NCBI RefSeq assembly: GCF_001314325.1
Contig: NZ_CP009429.1
Span: forward strand, 5,022,501-5,086,500
Direction: 5' to 3'
Source of the DNA: Sphingopyxis macrogoltabida
Lineage (GTDB): Bacteria; Pseudomonadota; Alphaproteobacteria; Sphingomonadales; Sphingomonadaceae
Length of the DNA: 64,000 nucleotides
Numbering within the stretch: position 1 is the stretch's first letter; every line of letters begins with the position of its first letter. The notes beneath the pieces were generated by a model that was not told the DNA's origin, did not search any database, and saw nothing but the letters and a program-made list of their open reading frames with translations. This document shows, piece by piece, positions 55,413 through 63,883 of the stretch. A program made the position numbers and the translations under genes.

Positions 55413-55488
55413 TGGTGACCCCTACGGGACTCGAACCCGTGTTTTCGCCGTGAAAGGGCGACGTCCTAGACCGCTAGACGAAGGGGCC
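55413..55488 (-). tRNA. tRNA-Glu (anticodon UUC)
   Basis: The minus strand folds into a 76-nt tRNA with acceptor GGCCCCT/AGGGGTC, D arm CTAGCGGTCTAGG, anticodon loop CTTTCAC (UUC, codon GAA), a T arm containing GGTTCGAGTCC and an encoded CCA at 55415-55413. It is a close relative of the CUC isoacceptor at 36944. Confidence 0.95.
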
Positions 55489-55576
55489 GTCAACCGGTGA
55501 AGCGGCGCATTAGACGGGCATTCCGGCGCGGTCAAGCGCGCTGGTGCCGTTCTTGGCACGAAATATTCTGACGCTG

Positions 55577-57346
55577 TCATCCGTCCGCCCAGGCGGCATC
55601 CTCCAGATGCAGTTCGGCGGCGGGGCGGCTGCCCCAATCGTCGCGCTTCGCGCGCCCTGCGAGCCACAATTTACGCCCGCGTGCATGGAGCAGTGCCTGG
55701 CCGAGTTCGGTCTCGGCGCTGCGGAAGGCGATTGCCTTGAACCGCGCGCCGTCCTCGCCCGATACGATCAGGCGGACATGGTCGGTCCCGACGATTCCCG
55801 CCTCGACGATGCGCACCGGCCCGGTGGCGACGCGCGGCGCGGGCCAGCCGGCGCCATAGGGACCCGCGCTTTCGATGGCTTCGCACCAGAGCGGCGAGAT
55901 ACCGCGCGGGGCGAGCACGGCGTCGATCAGCAAGGCCTTGTCGCCGCTCGCGCGTTCGACATCGGCGGCAAGCCGGTCGTTGAGGAAGGCACCGAGCGCA
56001 TCGACCCGGTCGGCGGCGACGGTCAGCCCCGCCGCCATCGCATGGCCGCCGCCCGCGACGAGCAGCCCCGTCTCCTTCGCGGCCAATATGGCGGCGCCAA
56101 GGTCGACGCCCGAAATCGAACGGCCCGATCCCTTGCCGACGCCATCCTCGTCGATCGCGATGACGATCGCCGGGCGGTGCAATTTCTCCTTGAGCCGTCC
56201 GGCGACGATACCGATCACCCCGGGGTGCCAGCCCTGCCCGGCGACGATCGCCACCGGGGCGTTGCCGCACTGCACGCTCGCGGCGACCGCTTCGTCGAGC
56301 ACCGCGGCTTCGATCGCGCGACGCTCCTCGTTCAGCCGGCCCAGTTCCTGCGCGATGTCGGCCGCCTCCTGCGGGTCCGATGTCGTAAGCAGGCGGACGC
56401 CGAGGTCGGACTTGCCGACGCGGCCGCCGGCATTGATGCGCGGGCCGAGCGCGAAACCCATGTCGCTCGCCGTCGGCGGCTTGGTGAGCCGCGCCGCGTC
56501 CATCAGCGCCGCCATGCCGATATTGCCGCGCCGCGCCATCACCTTCAGCCCCTGCGTCACCAGCGCGCGGTTGAAGCCGGTGAGCCGCGCGACGTCGGCG
56601 ACGGTGCCAAGCGCGACGAGGTCGAGCAGGTCGATAAGCGCCGGCTCGTCGCGGCCGGTGAAATAGCCGCGCGCGCGCAGCGTACGGAGCAGCGCCGCGC
56701 CGAGCAGGAAGGCAACGCCGACCGCGGCGAGATTGCCGTGGATCGCGGCGTCGGGCTCCTCGTCCAGCCGGTTCGGGTTGACCAGCGCCAGCGCCTCGGG
56801 AAGCGTCGTCGCGCACTGGTGGTGGTCGACGACGATCACCTCGACCCCCGCCGCCTTCGCTTCCGAAATCGCGTCGAACGCCTGCGCGCCGCAATCGACG
56901 GTGACGACGAGCTTCGATCCCGTCTCGCCGATCCTGACCAGCGCGGCGCCCGACGGGCCATAGCCTTCCATCAGGCGGTCGGGGATATAGGCGCCGACGG
57001 GCAGGCCGAGGCCGCGCAGCAACCGGACGAGCAGCGCCGCCGAGGTCGCGCCGTCGACGTCATAGTCGCCGAAGATCGTCACCGCCTCGCGCGCCTCAAC
57101 CGCATCGGCAAGCCGCGCCGCCGCCGCGTCCATGTCGCGGAACAGCGACGGGTCGGGCATGAAACCGCGCAGCGTCGGGCTGCGTTGCCGGTCGAGGTCG
57201 TCGCGCGGCACGCCGCGGGCGAGGAGGAGCTGGGTGACGAGGTCGTCGGGGGCGAGATTTTCCGACGCCATGTCGGCGCTCGCCCGGCGCCAGTGCCAGG
57301 GTTGCCCCGCGATCGATCGCGTGATGCCGAGCGCGGCGTCGCTCAT
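55577..57346 (-). CDS. recJ: Single-stranded-DNA-specific exonuclease RecJ
   Basis: A 589-residue 5'-3' single-strand exonuclease for recombination and mismatch repair. DHH-family motifs are FGDYDVDGATSAALL (motif I), VTVDCG (II), VVDHHQC (III) and DLVALGTVADV (IV). The DHHA1 region has GRSISGVDLGAAI and VAGGGHAMAAGLTV. The C-terminal OB-like segment is present (DHVRLIVSGEDGARFKAIAF). Length is typical. Its ATG overlaps the stop of the larger PH-domain gene, so translation is coupled to two membrane proteins of unrelated function. Confidence 0.95.
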   Translation of the reverse strand: MSDAALGITRSIAGQPWHWRRASADMASENLAPDDLVTQLLLARGVPRDDLDRQRSPTLRGFMPDPSLFRDMDAAAARLADAVEAREAVTIFGDYDVDGATSAALLVRLLRGLGLPVGAYIPDRLMEGYGPSGAALVRIGETGSKLVVTVDCGAQAFDAISEAKAAGVEVIVVDHHQCATTLPEALALVNPNRLDEEPDAAIHGNLAAVGVAFLLGAALLRTLRARGYFTGRDEPALIDLLDLVALGTVADVARLTGFNRALVTQGLKVMARRGNIGMAALMDAARLTKPPTASDMGFALGPRINAGGRVGKSDLGVRLLTTSDPQEAADIAQELGRLNEERRAIEAAVLDEAVAASVQCGNAPVAIVAGQGWHPGVIGIVAGRLKEKLHRPAIVIAIDEDGVGKGSGRSISGVDLGAAILAAKETGLLVAGGGHAMAAGLTVAADRVDALGAFLNDRLAADVERASGDKALLIDAVLAPRGISPLWCEAIESAGPYGAGWPAPRVATGPVRIVEAGIVGTDHVRLIVSGEDGARFKAIAFRSAETELGQALLHARGRKLWLAGRAKRDDWGSRPAAELHLEDAAWADG

Positions 57347-58878
57347 CGCGGGTTCTCCTGCCGGGCGCGCGCCGCGAGGATGCGCAGGCGGAGGTCCTTT
57401 GCGGTGTCGAGCGGGATCGCCGGAATCTCGTGGCTCGCGAGCGCGCTGCCGCCGGGGACGCCAAACACCAGGGTCGCAAGGCCGAGCGGGCGCAGGACGA
57501 AATCACTCTTGAGGTCGACGCTCTGCACCGATGCATGCGGCAACAGGGTCATCCGGGGCTTCCACCAGCCGCGGCGGATCGCGACCATGTCGCCAAGGTC
57601 GGTCCAGCGGTGGAAGCGCGTCCCGAACAGCGCGCCTGCGGCGATCAGCAGCCCCGCCATCGGCCCTAGCCACCCGGCAGGCTGGCCGAGCGACAGTGCG
57701 ATGACGCCGCCCGTCGTGGCAAAGACGGCGCCGACAAGGCCGCCGAGCGTGATGACGCGGTGGCTGTGCTGCCAGGGTTGGTCCTCGCCGGGGCGTGCGA
57801 TCGCGACTTCGGCGAGGACGGGGTCGATGTCGTTCCACCTTCCGAAGGGGACGACCTGATGGTCCCTTTCGGTCGCGCCGTCGCTGGCAAGGCTTTGCAG
57901 GCGCAGTTCGCGCCAGCCGAAGCGCCGCCGCAGCCAGCCGGTGATGACGATTGCCGCCTGCACCCGCCGCACCGGCACCGCGACGTCGGTGCGCGTCGTC
58001 AGGCCCCGCGTGCGGCGCAGCGCACGCGGCTCACGCGTCAGGCGAAAATCCCAGTTGGCGAAAAACATCGTCGCGATCCCGCTGACGAAGCCGATGAAGA
58101 GCAGCGACAGCAGCGCGCCGATCCCGGCGATCCAGCGATGCGCGATGACCCACTGGTCGAGGCCATAATCCTCGGCGACGTCGATCCAGTCGCGCGGGTC
58201 GAAAAAGTTGAAGTCGAAGGGCAGGAGGTTGTCGAAGAGTTGCATGCCCGCGCCGACGACCGCAAGCGCGGCGAGCGAGAAGTTGAACGTCCCGGCGACC
58301 AGCAGCCGGCGCAGGCCCATCGCGAAGAGCAGCCGGTCCTCGGCCGCGACGGACGGGGCGGCGGCGGGGGTGCCCGCGTCGGCGGGAGCGGTGGCGGCGG
58401 CGTCGCTGCGGTGGGCGCGGATCGTCGTCCGCAGCGCCTGTGCGGCGTCGATGGCGATGGCGTCGAGATCGGCGTCATTCTCCTTGCCGCCGGCGCCGGT
58501 CTCGAACCCCACCTTGGCGATACCCAGCGCGCGGGCAGTGAGGCCCTGTTCGATGCTGACGTCCTGGATGCGGTCGAAGGGGATGGTGCGGTGCTGGCGC
58601 GAGAGGACGCCGCTTTCGATCACCACCTCGTCGGGGCCGACGGCGAAACGGAAGCGGAGCCAGTGGAGCCAGGCGGCGACGAGCGACAGCAGGATGAAGG
58701 CGAGGATCGCCGGGACGATATAGACCCAGTTGCCCGTGAAGCCGAGCGCGGCGACCGCGGGCAGGAAATTGAGGCTGCGCGGGCCGAGCCGGACGATCGC
58801 CAGCGCGAGCGTCGCCGGGTGCAGCCGCTGCCAGTGCGGCTCGCCGTCGGTTGCGGGGAGGGCGGCGGCTTCGCTCAT
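57343..58878 (-). CDS. Bacterial PH domain membrane protein (YdbT-like)
   Basis: A 511-residue membrane protein with three bacterial PH (bPH2/DUF304) domains. The first follows a helix pair near residues 40-65 and contains VVIESGVLSRQHRTIPFDRIQDVSIEQGLTARALGI. The second includes RTRGLTTRTDVAVPVRRVQAAIVITGWL, and the third MVAIRRGWWKPRMTLLPHASVQSVDLKSDFVLRPLGLATL. Helices lie between them. YdbS/YdbT-type pairs recur in many bacteria and have been linked to membrane stress and bacteriocin susceptibility in Bacillus. It overlaps the smaller PH protein upstream and recJ downstream by four bases each. Confidence 0.88.
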   Translation of the reverse strand: MSEAAALPATDGEPHWQRLHPATLALAIVRLGPRSLNFLPAVAALGFTGNWVYIVPAILAFILLSLVAAWLHWLRFRFAVGPDEVVIESGVLSRQHRTIPFDRIQDVSIEQGLTARALGIAKVGFETGAGGKENDADLDAIAIDAAQALRTTIRAHRSDAAATAPADAGTPAAAPSVAAEDRLLFAMGLRRLLVAGTFNFSLAALAVVGAGMQLFDNLLPFDFNFFDPRDWIDVAEDYGLDQWVIAHRWIAGIGALLSLLFIGFVSGIATMFFANWDFRLTREPRALRRTRGLTTRTDVAVPVRRVQAAIVITGWLRRRFGWRELRLQSLASDGATERDHQVVPFGRWNDIDPVLAEVAIARPGEDQPWQHSHRVITLGGLVGAVFATTGGVIALSLGQPAGWLGPMAGLLIAAGALFGTRFHRWTDLGDMVAIRRGWWKPRMTLLPHASVQSVDLKSDFVLRPLGLATLVFGVPGGSALASHEIPAIPLDTAKDLRLRILAARARQENPR

Positions 58879-59402
58879 GCGAAATCGGTCTGGATATGGC
58901 GGCGGATCGTCTCGCGCATCGCGGCGGCAAGGTCGGCGTGAAGTCCGGGCAGTGTCACGGTGCTGTTGTGGGTGCCCGACGTATGGACGACAAGGTGCGA
59001 CAGGCCGAACCAGCGCTCGATCGGCCCCTGGCCGACGTCGATATGCTGGACGCGGACGAAGGGGACGATCGTGTCGGTGCGGAACAGCCAGCCGCGCGCG
59101 ACGCGCAATTGCCCCTCGCCGATCTTGAAGCCCCAGCGGGCAACCCGCCGCGCCGGAAAGGTCGCGACCGCAAGAACCGCCAGCACCCAGGCGAGCGCGG
59201 TGACGAGGCCATAGGGGCCGCCGATCGCGGGCATGACGAAATAGTCGAGCACGCTCGCGCCGATCGCCAGCGGCACCATGTTGAGCGCGGTCGCGATGCG
59301 AAGGACATGGCCATAGGCGGGGTCGACCGGGTCGAGGCCTTCGGCGGCGTTGAGCGCGTCGGGGGCGAAGGGGTCGGTCGGCGGCGCGGGGTGGTCGGTC
59401 AT
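58875..59402 (-). CDS. Bacterial PH domain membrane protein (YdbS-like)
   Basis: A 175-residue protein with two helices (residues about 35-75) and one bacterial PH domain. The domain reads LRVARGWLFRTDTIVPFVRVQHIDVGQGPIERWFGLSHLVVHTSG, the standard bPH2 pattern with the conserved RVQH and GL. It is the first gene of the three-gene unit with the larger PH protein and recJ. GGAGG four bases before the ATG gives a strong start. Probably forms a membrane complex with the larger partner. Confidence 0.88.
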   Translation of the reverse strand: MTDHPAPPTDPFAPDALNAAEGLDPVDPAYGHVLRIATALNMVPLAIGASVLDYFVMPAIGGPYGLVTALAWVLAVLAVATFPARRVARWGFKIGEGQLRVARGWLFRTDTIVPFVRVQHIDVGQGPIERWFGLSHLVVHTSGTHNSTVTLPGLHADLAAAMRETIRRHIQTDFA

Positions 59403-59427
59403 GATCCTCCGTTATCCGGTTAAGCCG

Positions 59428-61389
59428 CTATGGCACAACCACATTGAAGCGCGGATCGGCGGGCGGGTGGAGCGCGAACCACGACAGGAACGCCATGCGG
59501 TCGCCGTCGATGCGGATCGCCCCCGACTGGAGCAGCGCCGGAAATTGCGCTTGCCCCAGCATCACATCGTCGAGCGTCTTGCGGTCGATGGTGATCGTCG
59601 CGGTCGGCGCCGCGTCGGTCACGCCGTAGCGCGGGAATTCGACCCCGCCGCCGACGACCACCGAAACCGCTTCCTTGCTGTCGGGCAGGACGAACTGGAA
59701 CGTCCCCTTCAGCGCCGCGCCCTTCGCGGCATCGAAGCGCGTCGCGAGCGCATCGAAAAAGACCCCGGTCGGAATCGCGCTGACGAAGCTGCGGCTCTGG
59801 CCGTTGCCCGACAGATTGTCGAGCGCGGTGCCGCGCAGGCTGGCGGCGGCGGCGAGATAATAATTGCGCCACGCGCCCGATTCGGCCTGATAACCGAGCT
59901 GGTCATAGGCTGAGGCGAGCGCGGCGCGCGCCGCCTTGTTGTCGGGTTCGGCAAAGACGAGCTTGTTCAGCAGCTCGGCCGCCCAGCGATATTCGCCCGC
60001 CGCGATCGCTGCCTTGCCCGCCGCGAGCAATTTGTCCGCGCCGCCGGCGAGCGCGACATATTTCGCCGCGCTTTGCTGGGGCGGCAGCGGGTTGAAGTTC
60101 GCGGGGTTGCCGTCCCACCAGCCGAAATAGCGCTGGTAGGTCGCCTTCATGTCGTGGTTGAGCGTACCATAATAGCCGCGCGTCGAAAAATCGCCCGCCT
60201 GCACCGGTGCCTCGGGCGTCTGGTCGGCGAGCTCGTGCAGGGTGGCGCCGCGGTTGGCGAGGAAGAGCGTGCGGTCGTGGACATAGCGATAGGCGTCGCG
60301 CTGGTTCGTCAGCAGCGCGCCGACCTCGCCCGTGCCCCACGTCGGCCAGTGATGCGACGCCATCGCGACCTCGGCCTTGCCGCCCCATTTGAGCAGCATC
60401 GCATCGATCACTTTCGACCAGTGCAGCGCGTCGCGCACCTGCGCGCCGCGCAGGGTCAGGATATTGTGGAGGTTGTGGGTGACGACCTCGGTCGTATGCA
60501 GCGCCTTATAGGCGGGGATGTAGAAGACGAACTCCGACGGTGCCTCGGTGCCGCCGGCGTCGAGAAATTCGAAGGCGAGCCCGTCGATGGTCAGCGTGCC
60601 GCCGGTCGCGGCGACGGTCTCGGTCGGCTCCATATAGCCGATCGTGCCCGACGACAGTTTCGGCCCCAGCCCGGTATCAACCTGCCCCGCGGGGCCGGGG
60701 GGCAGGATCGATCCGAACATATAGAGCGCGCGCCGCCCCATCGCGCCGCCGGCGAGGACGTTTTCGGAGGTTGCTTCCTCCGAAAAGCCGTGCGGGGCGA
60801 TGATGCGGATATTGTCCTTCTTCACCTGTTCGGGGGTGACGATTCCGCCGACGCCGCCGAAATGGTCGCTGTGGCTGTGGCTGAAGATGACCGCCTTGAC
60901 CGGCAGCGTGCCCGATTTCGCCTCGACGGTGTCGGCGAACAGCTTCCAGCCGGCGGCGGCCGCCTCTTCGGACAGCAACGGGTCGACGACGATCCATCCC
61001 GTCTTGCCGCGAATGATCGTCATCACCGAAATATCGTAACCGCGCAGCTGCCAGATCTTGCCGGGGACGACCTCGAACAATCCGTGCACGGCGTTGAGCC
61101 GCGCCTGCCGCCACAGCGACGGGTTCACCGTGTCGGGCGCCTTCTTATCGCCCAGAAACGCATAGGGCCGCCGGTCCCACACCGGCTTGCCGTCCTTGCC
61201 GATGATTACGCCGTCGGCGATTTCGGCGAGCTTGCCGCGTGTCGCATTGGCCTCATCACGCGGGTCGTCGAGGGGCAGGCGTTTGGCGATTTCGGCCTGC
61301 GCGGTGCGCGTCGCCTCGCTCGCGGCGTCCTGTGCGGCGGCAGTGAAGGGCAGGCTGCCGGCAAGCAGCAGGGCGGTCAGTCGGCGCAT
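59428..61389 (-). CDS. Alkylsulfatase (SdsA1-like metallo-beta-lactamase fold)
   Basis: A 653-residue secreted alkylsulfatase that hydrolyses sulfate esters such as dodecyl sulfate. The signal peptide is RRLTALLLAGSLPFTAAAQ. The zinc motif is H171-S-H173-S-D175-H176 in FSHSHSDHFGGVGG, and TEAPSEFVFYIPAYKALHTTEVV and MASHHWPTWGTG are family segments. A helical dimerisation domain (residues about 430-520) and a C-terminal SCP2-like domain (FQFVLPDSKEAVSVVVGGGVE onwards) complete the SdsA1 layout. GGGGGAG before ATG 61389 sets the start. Alone in its transcription unit, divergent from the flavodoxin-like gene. Confidence 0.92.
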   Translation of the reverse strand: MRRLTALLLAGSLPFTAAAQDAASEATRTAQAEIAKRLPLDDPRDEANATRGKLAEIADGVIIGKDGKPVWDRRPYAFLGDKKAPDTVNPSLWRQARLNAVHGLFEVVPGKIWQLRGYDISVMTIIRGKTGWIVVDPLLSEEAAAAGWKLFADTVEAKSGTLPVKAVIFSHSHSDHFGGVGGIVTPEQVKKDNIRIIAPHGFSEEATSENVLAGGAMGRRALYMFGSILPPGPAGQVDTGLGPKLSSGTIGYMEPTETVAATGGTLTIDGLAFEFLDAGGTEAPSEFVFYIPAYKALHTTEVVTHNLHNILTLRGAQVRDALHWSKVIDAMLLKWGGKAEVAMASHHWPTWGTGEVGALLTNQRDAYRYVHDRTLFLANRGATLHELADQTPEAPVQAGDFSTRGYYGTLNHDMKATYQRYFGWWDGNPANFNPLPPQQSAAKYVALAGGADKLLAAGKAAIAAGEYRWAAELLNKLVFAEPDNKAARAALASAYDQLGYQAESGAWRNYYLAAAASLRGTALDNLSGNGQSRSFVSAIPTGVFFDALATRFDAAKGAALKGTFQFVLPDSKEAVSVVVGGGVEFPRYGVTDAAPTATITIDRKTLDDVMLGQAQFPALLQSGAIRIDGDRMAFLSWFALHPPADPRFNVVVP

Positions 61390-61455
61390 GGCATGTCTCC
61401 CCCATATGTGGCGGGCAGCTTGCGCCGCGCCTTCCGGCTTGGCAAGCATCGCGGC

Positions 61456-61941
61456 ATGGCCGACGCATCGCAGCTGCTCATCATCTGGCACAGCCGCACC
61501 GGCGGCAGCGAAGCGCTCGCGCGCGCCGCCGCCGAAGGGGCGCGGGCGGCCGAACGCATCGCGGCCGCAGACGTCACGCCCGAGCATCTGCTGGCCGCCG
61601 CCGGTTATTTGTTCGTCGGTCCCGAAAATCTCGCGGCGCTGTCGGGGGCGATGAAGGAGATGTTCGACCGCTGCTATTATCCGTGCCTCGGCCGGCTCGA
61701 GGGGCGTCCCTATGCGACGATCGTCTGCGCGGGGTCGGACGGCGAAAACGCCCAGCGCCAGCTCGACCGGATCGCCACCGGCTGGCGGCTGAGGCGGGTC
61801 GCCGACCCGGTGATCGTCCATACCGCTGCGCAAACGCCCGAGGCGATCATGGCGCCGAAGACCATAGCGGCAGCGCGGATCGCCGAAGCGCGCGACCTCG
61901 GTGCTGCGCTGGCGGAAGGGCTGGCGGCGGGGATTTTCTGA
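61456..61941 (+). CDS. Flavodoxin-fold / NAD(P)H-dependent reductase-like protein
   Basis: A 161-residue protein with the flavodoxin-like fold. The first loop HSRTGGSEALARAAAEGA resembles an FMN phosphate-binding loop, and the second block GYLFVGPENLAALSGAMKEMFDRCYY resembles WrbA/NADPH-dependent FMN reductases. No cofactor-binding GTxxxTG form of the loop is intact. The start at 61456 gives a natural first strand (LLIIWHS); the open frame upstream is antisense to the sulfatase gene. No partner gene is adjacent, so the electron donor and acceptor are unknown. Confidence 0.75.
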   Translation: MADASQLLIIWHSRTGGSEALARAAAEGARAAERIAAADVTPEHLLAAAGYLFVGPENLAALSGAMKEMFDRCYYPCLGRLEGRPYATIVCAGSDGENAQRQLDRIATGWRLRRVADPVIVHTAAQTPEAIMAPKTIAAARIAEARDLGAALAEGLAAGIF

Positions 61942-61963
61942 CAGTCTCCGAATGTAGGGCGGC

Positions 61964-62097
61964 TTTGGGGTGGAGAGCGGCCGTTGCTTAACTCACCTTC
62001 GTCATCCCGGACTTGATCCGGGATCCACCGCGGCGGCGAAGCCATGGACCCCGGATCAAGTCCGGGGTGACGAAGAGGGAAATCTCCGCTTCCGGCT
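61964..62097. repeat. Third mosaic repeat with a different REP core
   Basis: The outer ends match the 144-bp repeats: TTTGGGGTGG plus AGCGG-CGTT at the left (61964 on), and CTCCGCTTCCGGC at the right. The core differs: a 28-bp palindrome pair (62000-62027 and 62045-62072, 26 of 28 matching, GGACTTGATCC type). It lies between the flavodoxin-like and GST genes, which converge. Confidence 0.75.
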
Positions 62098-62114
62098 GAA
62101 AGCTGCCCCATCCC

Positions 62115-62750
62115 TCAGGCGGGATTCGCCGGCTGCATTTCGGCGATCAGGCCGTTGTCGATTTCCTTCGCGCGCTTGTACGCCGCGCGTTCGCGCAGCG
62201 GCGCGACATAGGCCTCGAACGCCGGGCGCGACGGGATGGTGCCGAATTGCAGCCCCCAGTCGACCTGACTGCCGACATAGACGTCGGCGGCGGTGAAGCG
62301 GTTGCCCGCGACGAACGCCTTGCCCGCGACCGCACCCTCGAGCGCGTCGAGCGCCGCGGCGAGCGAGCCGAAGCCCGCCATGCGCTGCTGTTCGGCGTCG
62401 GGCTCGATCCCGAAATGCTTGGCGGTGATCGCCTGTTCGACGGGGCCGGCGGTGAAGAACAGCCAGCGATAATAGTCGGCGCGGTCGGAAGGGGCCGGCG
62501 CGAGCCCCGCGGCGGGGAAGGCGTCGGCAAGATAGGCGCAGATCGCAGCGCATTCGGTCACCGCGCGGCCGTTGTGGACGATCGCCGGCACCTTGCCCAT
62601 CGGATTGACCGCGAGATAGGCGGCGTCCTTCATCGTCGTGCCATAATCGAGAATGCGCGGCTCATAGGGGGCGCCGACCTCTTCGAGCATCCAGCGCACG
62701 ATCTGGCCGCGCGACATCGGGTTGGTGTAGAAAATCAGGTCTTCGGCCAT
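62115..62750 (-). CDS. Glutathione S-transferase
   Basis: A 211-residue cytosolic glutathione transferase. The thioredoxin-like N-domain begins FYTNPMSRGQIVRWMLEEVGAPYE, with Ser13 at the position of the activating residue. NPMGKVPAIVHNGRAVTECAAICAYLADAF carries the cis-Pro and glutathione-binding Glu-Cys pair. The C-terminal helical domain has the N-capping motif FTAADVYVG. GGGAG eight bases before the ATG supports the start. It is divergent from the CinA-like gene, with the MITE-like element B between them. Confidence 0.93.
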   Translation of the reverse strand: MAEDLIFYTNPMSRGQIVRWMLEEVGAPYEPRILDYGTTMKDAAYLAVNPMGKVPAIVHNGRAVTECAAICAYLADAFPAAGLAPAPSDRADYYRWLFFTAGPVEQAITAKHFGIEPDAEQQRMAGFGSLAAALDALEGAVAGKAFVAGNRFTAADVYVGSQVDWGLQFGTIPSRPAFEAYVAPLRERAAYKRAKEIDNGLIAEMQPANPA

Positions 62751-62840
62751 TGCGCTTCTCCCATCACTTTCGAGTCGGATGCGAACATATCAGGAACATT
62801 ATCCGACTGCCAGCGGGGTTGTTTTGTCACCATAGACAGG
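62751..62840. other. GST upstream region
   Basis: Ninety bases between the GST start and element B. They must hold the GST promoter. I see no clear palindrome and no coding frame; an imperfect TCGGAT/ATCCGA pair around 62774-62805 is the only symmetry. Confidence 0.4.
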
Positions 62841-63111
62841 TAGAGCATGATGCCATGATATTGACCCACCGTGATTGCCCCCGGAAGTTCGCCGGCAAGA
62901 AGCGTCTCGCAGGCCGGGCCGGTGGCCCGGCCCAGAGGCGCGCCGCCGTCCGGCGGGCTTCCGGGGGCAACCCCTGCGGGGCGGGCCGATTTTGGCCGAT
63001 TGCCGCGTTGCTCGTCGGGTACGATGCCCCGCATCGCACCTCTCCTCGCGCCTCGCACTCGGCCAAAATCGGCTCCGTCACGGTGGATCAATATCATGGC
63101 ATCATGCTCTA
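62841..63111. mobile_element. MITE-like element B (32-bp TIRs, two internal hairpins)
   Basis: A 271-bp element including its flanking TA bases. Terminal inverted repeats at 62842-62873 and 63079-63110 match at 31 of 32 positions (outer end AGAGCATGATGCCATGATAT). If the outer TA is taken as target duplication, both flanks read TA. Hairpin 1 has 11-bp arms GCCCCCGGAAG (62877-62887) and 62958-62968, with an inner GCCGGGCC/GGCCCGGC stem. Hairpin 2 has 15-bp perfect arms GCCGATTTTGGCCGA (62985-62999) and 63059-63073. No transposase. It ends 10 bp upstream of the CinA-like ATG. Confidence 0.8.
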
Positions 63112-63121
63112 AGGCAAAGCG

Positions 63122-63883
63122 ATGAGCGACGAACGCATCTGGACTGCCGCCGTGCTGGTGATCGGCGACGAAATCCTCTCCGGCCGCACGCAGGACAAGA
63201 ATGTCGCCCAGATCGCGACCTGGCTCGACGTGCAGGGCATCAGGCTGCGCGAAGTGCGTATCGTTCCCGATGTCGAGGCCGAGATCGTCGATGCCTTGAA
63301 TGCGATCCGTGCGCGCTACGATTATGTGTTCACGACCGGCGGCATCGGGCCGACGCATGACGACATCACCGTCGATGCGGTGGCGAAGGCGCTCGGCGTC
63401 GGCGTGATTGTCCATCCCGATGCCCGGGCGATCCTCGAACGCTATTATAGCGCGCGCGGCGGCGAACTGACCGAGGCGCGGCTGCGCATGGCGCGTACGC
63501 CGGACGGCGCCGAACTGATCCCGAACCGCATGTCGGGCGCGCCGGGCATCCGGATCGGCAATCTGTTCGTGATGGCAGGGGTGCCGCACATCACCGCGGG
63601 CATGCTCGACGCGCTGACCGGCGAGCTCGAAGGCGGCGCGCCGCTCGTCGCCCAGACGATCGGCGCATGGGCGCCCGAAAGCGAGGTCGCCGACCTGCTG
63701 CGCCTTGGCGAAAAGGATCATCCGGGCGTCGCGATCGGCAGCTATCCCTTTTTCCGCGAGGGCAAGGTTGGTGCCAATTTCGTCATTCGATCGACTGACG
63801 GCGCTGCGGTCGCCGCCTGCGTGGCGATGCTGACCGCCGGGTTCGAGGCGCTCGGCTATCCGGTGACCGCCGGCGGCATCTGA
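63122..63883 (+). CDS. CinA-type molybdopterin-binding domain protein (competence/damage-inducible A)
   Basis: A 253-residue protein with the MoaB/MogA-like fold found at the N-terminus of CinA. Signatures are VIGDEILSGRTQDKNVAQIATWL and YDYVFTTGGIGPTHDDITVDAVAKALG; RMSGAPGIRIGNLFVMAGVPHI is the C-terminal lobe. The nicotinamide mononucleotide deamidase domain of full-length CinA is absent, so this is the short form. An AAGG site starts immediately after the end of element B, so the promoter must lie in or beyond that element. Its 3' end overlaps the antisense MFS gene by 28 bp. Confidence 0.9.
   Translation: MSDERIWTAAVLVIGDEILSGRTQDKNVAQIATWLDVQGIRLREVRIVPDVEAEIVDALNAIRARYDYVFTTGGIGPTHDDITVDAVAKALGVGVIVHPDARAILERYYSARGGELTEARLRMARTPDGAELIPNRMSGAPGIRIGNLFVMAGVPHITAGMLDALTGELEGGAPLVAQTIGAWAPESEVADLLRLGEKDHPGVAIGSYPFFREGKVGANFVIRSTDGAAVAACVAMLTAGFEALGYPVTAGGI

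Noticed and set aside
62827..63081. An 84-codon frame on the minus strand inside element B
   Set aside because: It also crosses hairpins and a terminal repeat and shows no domain.
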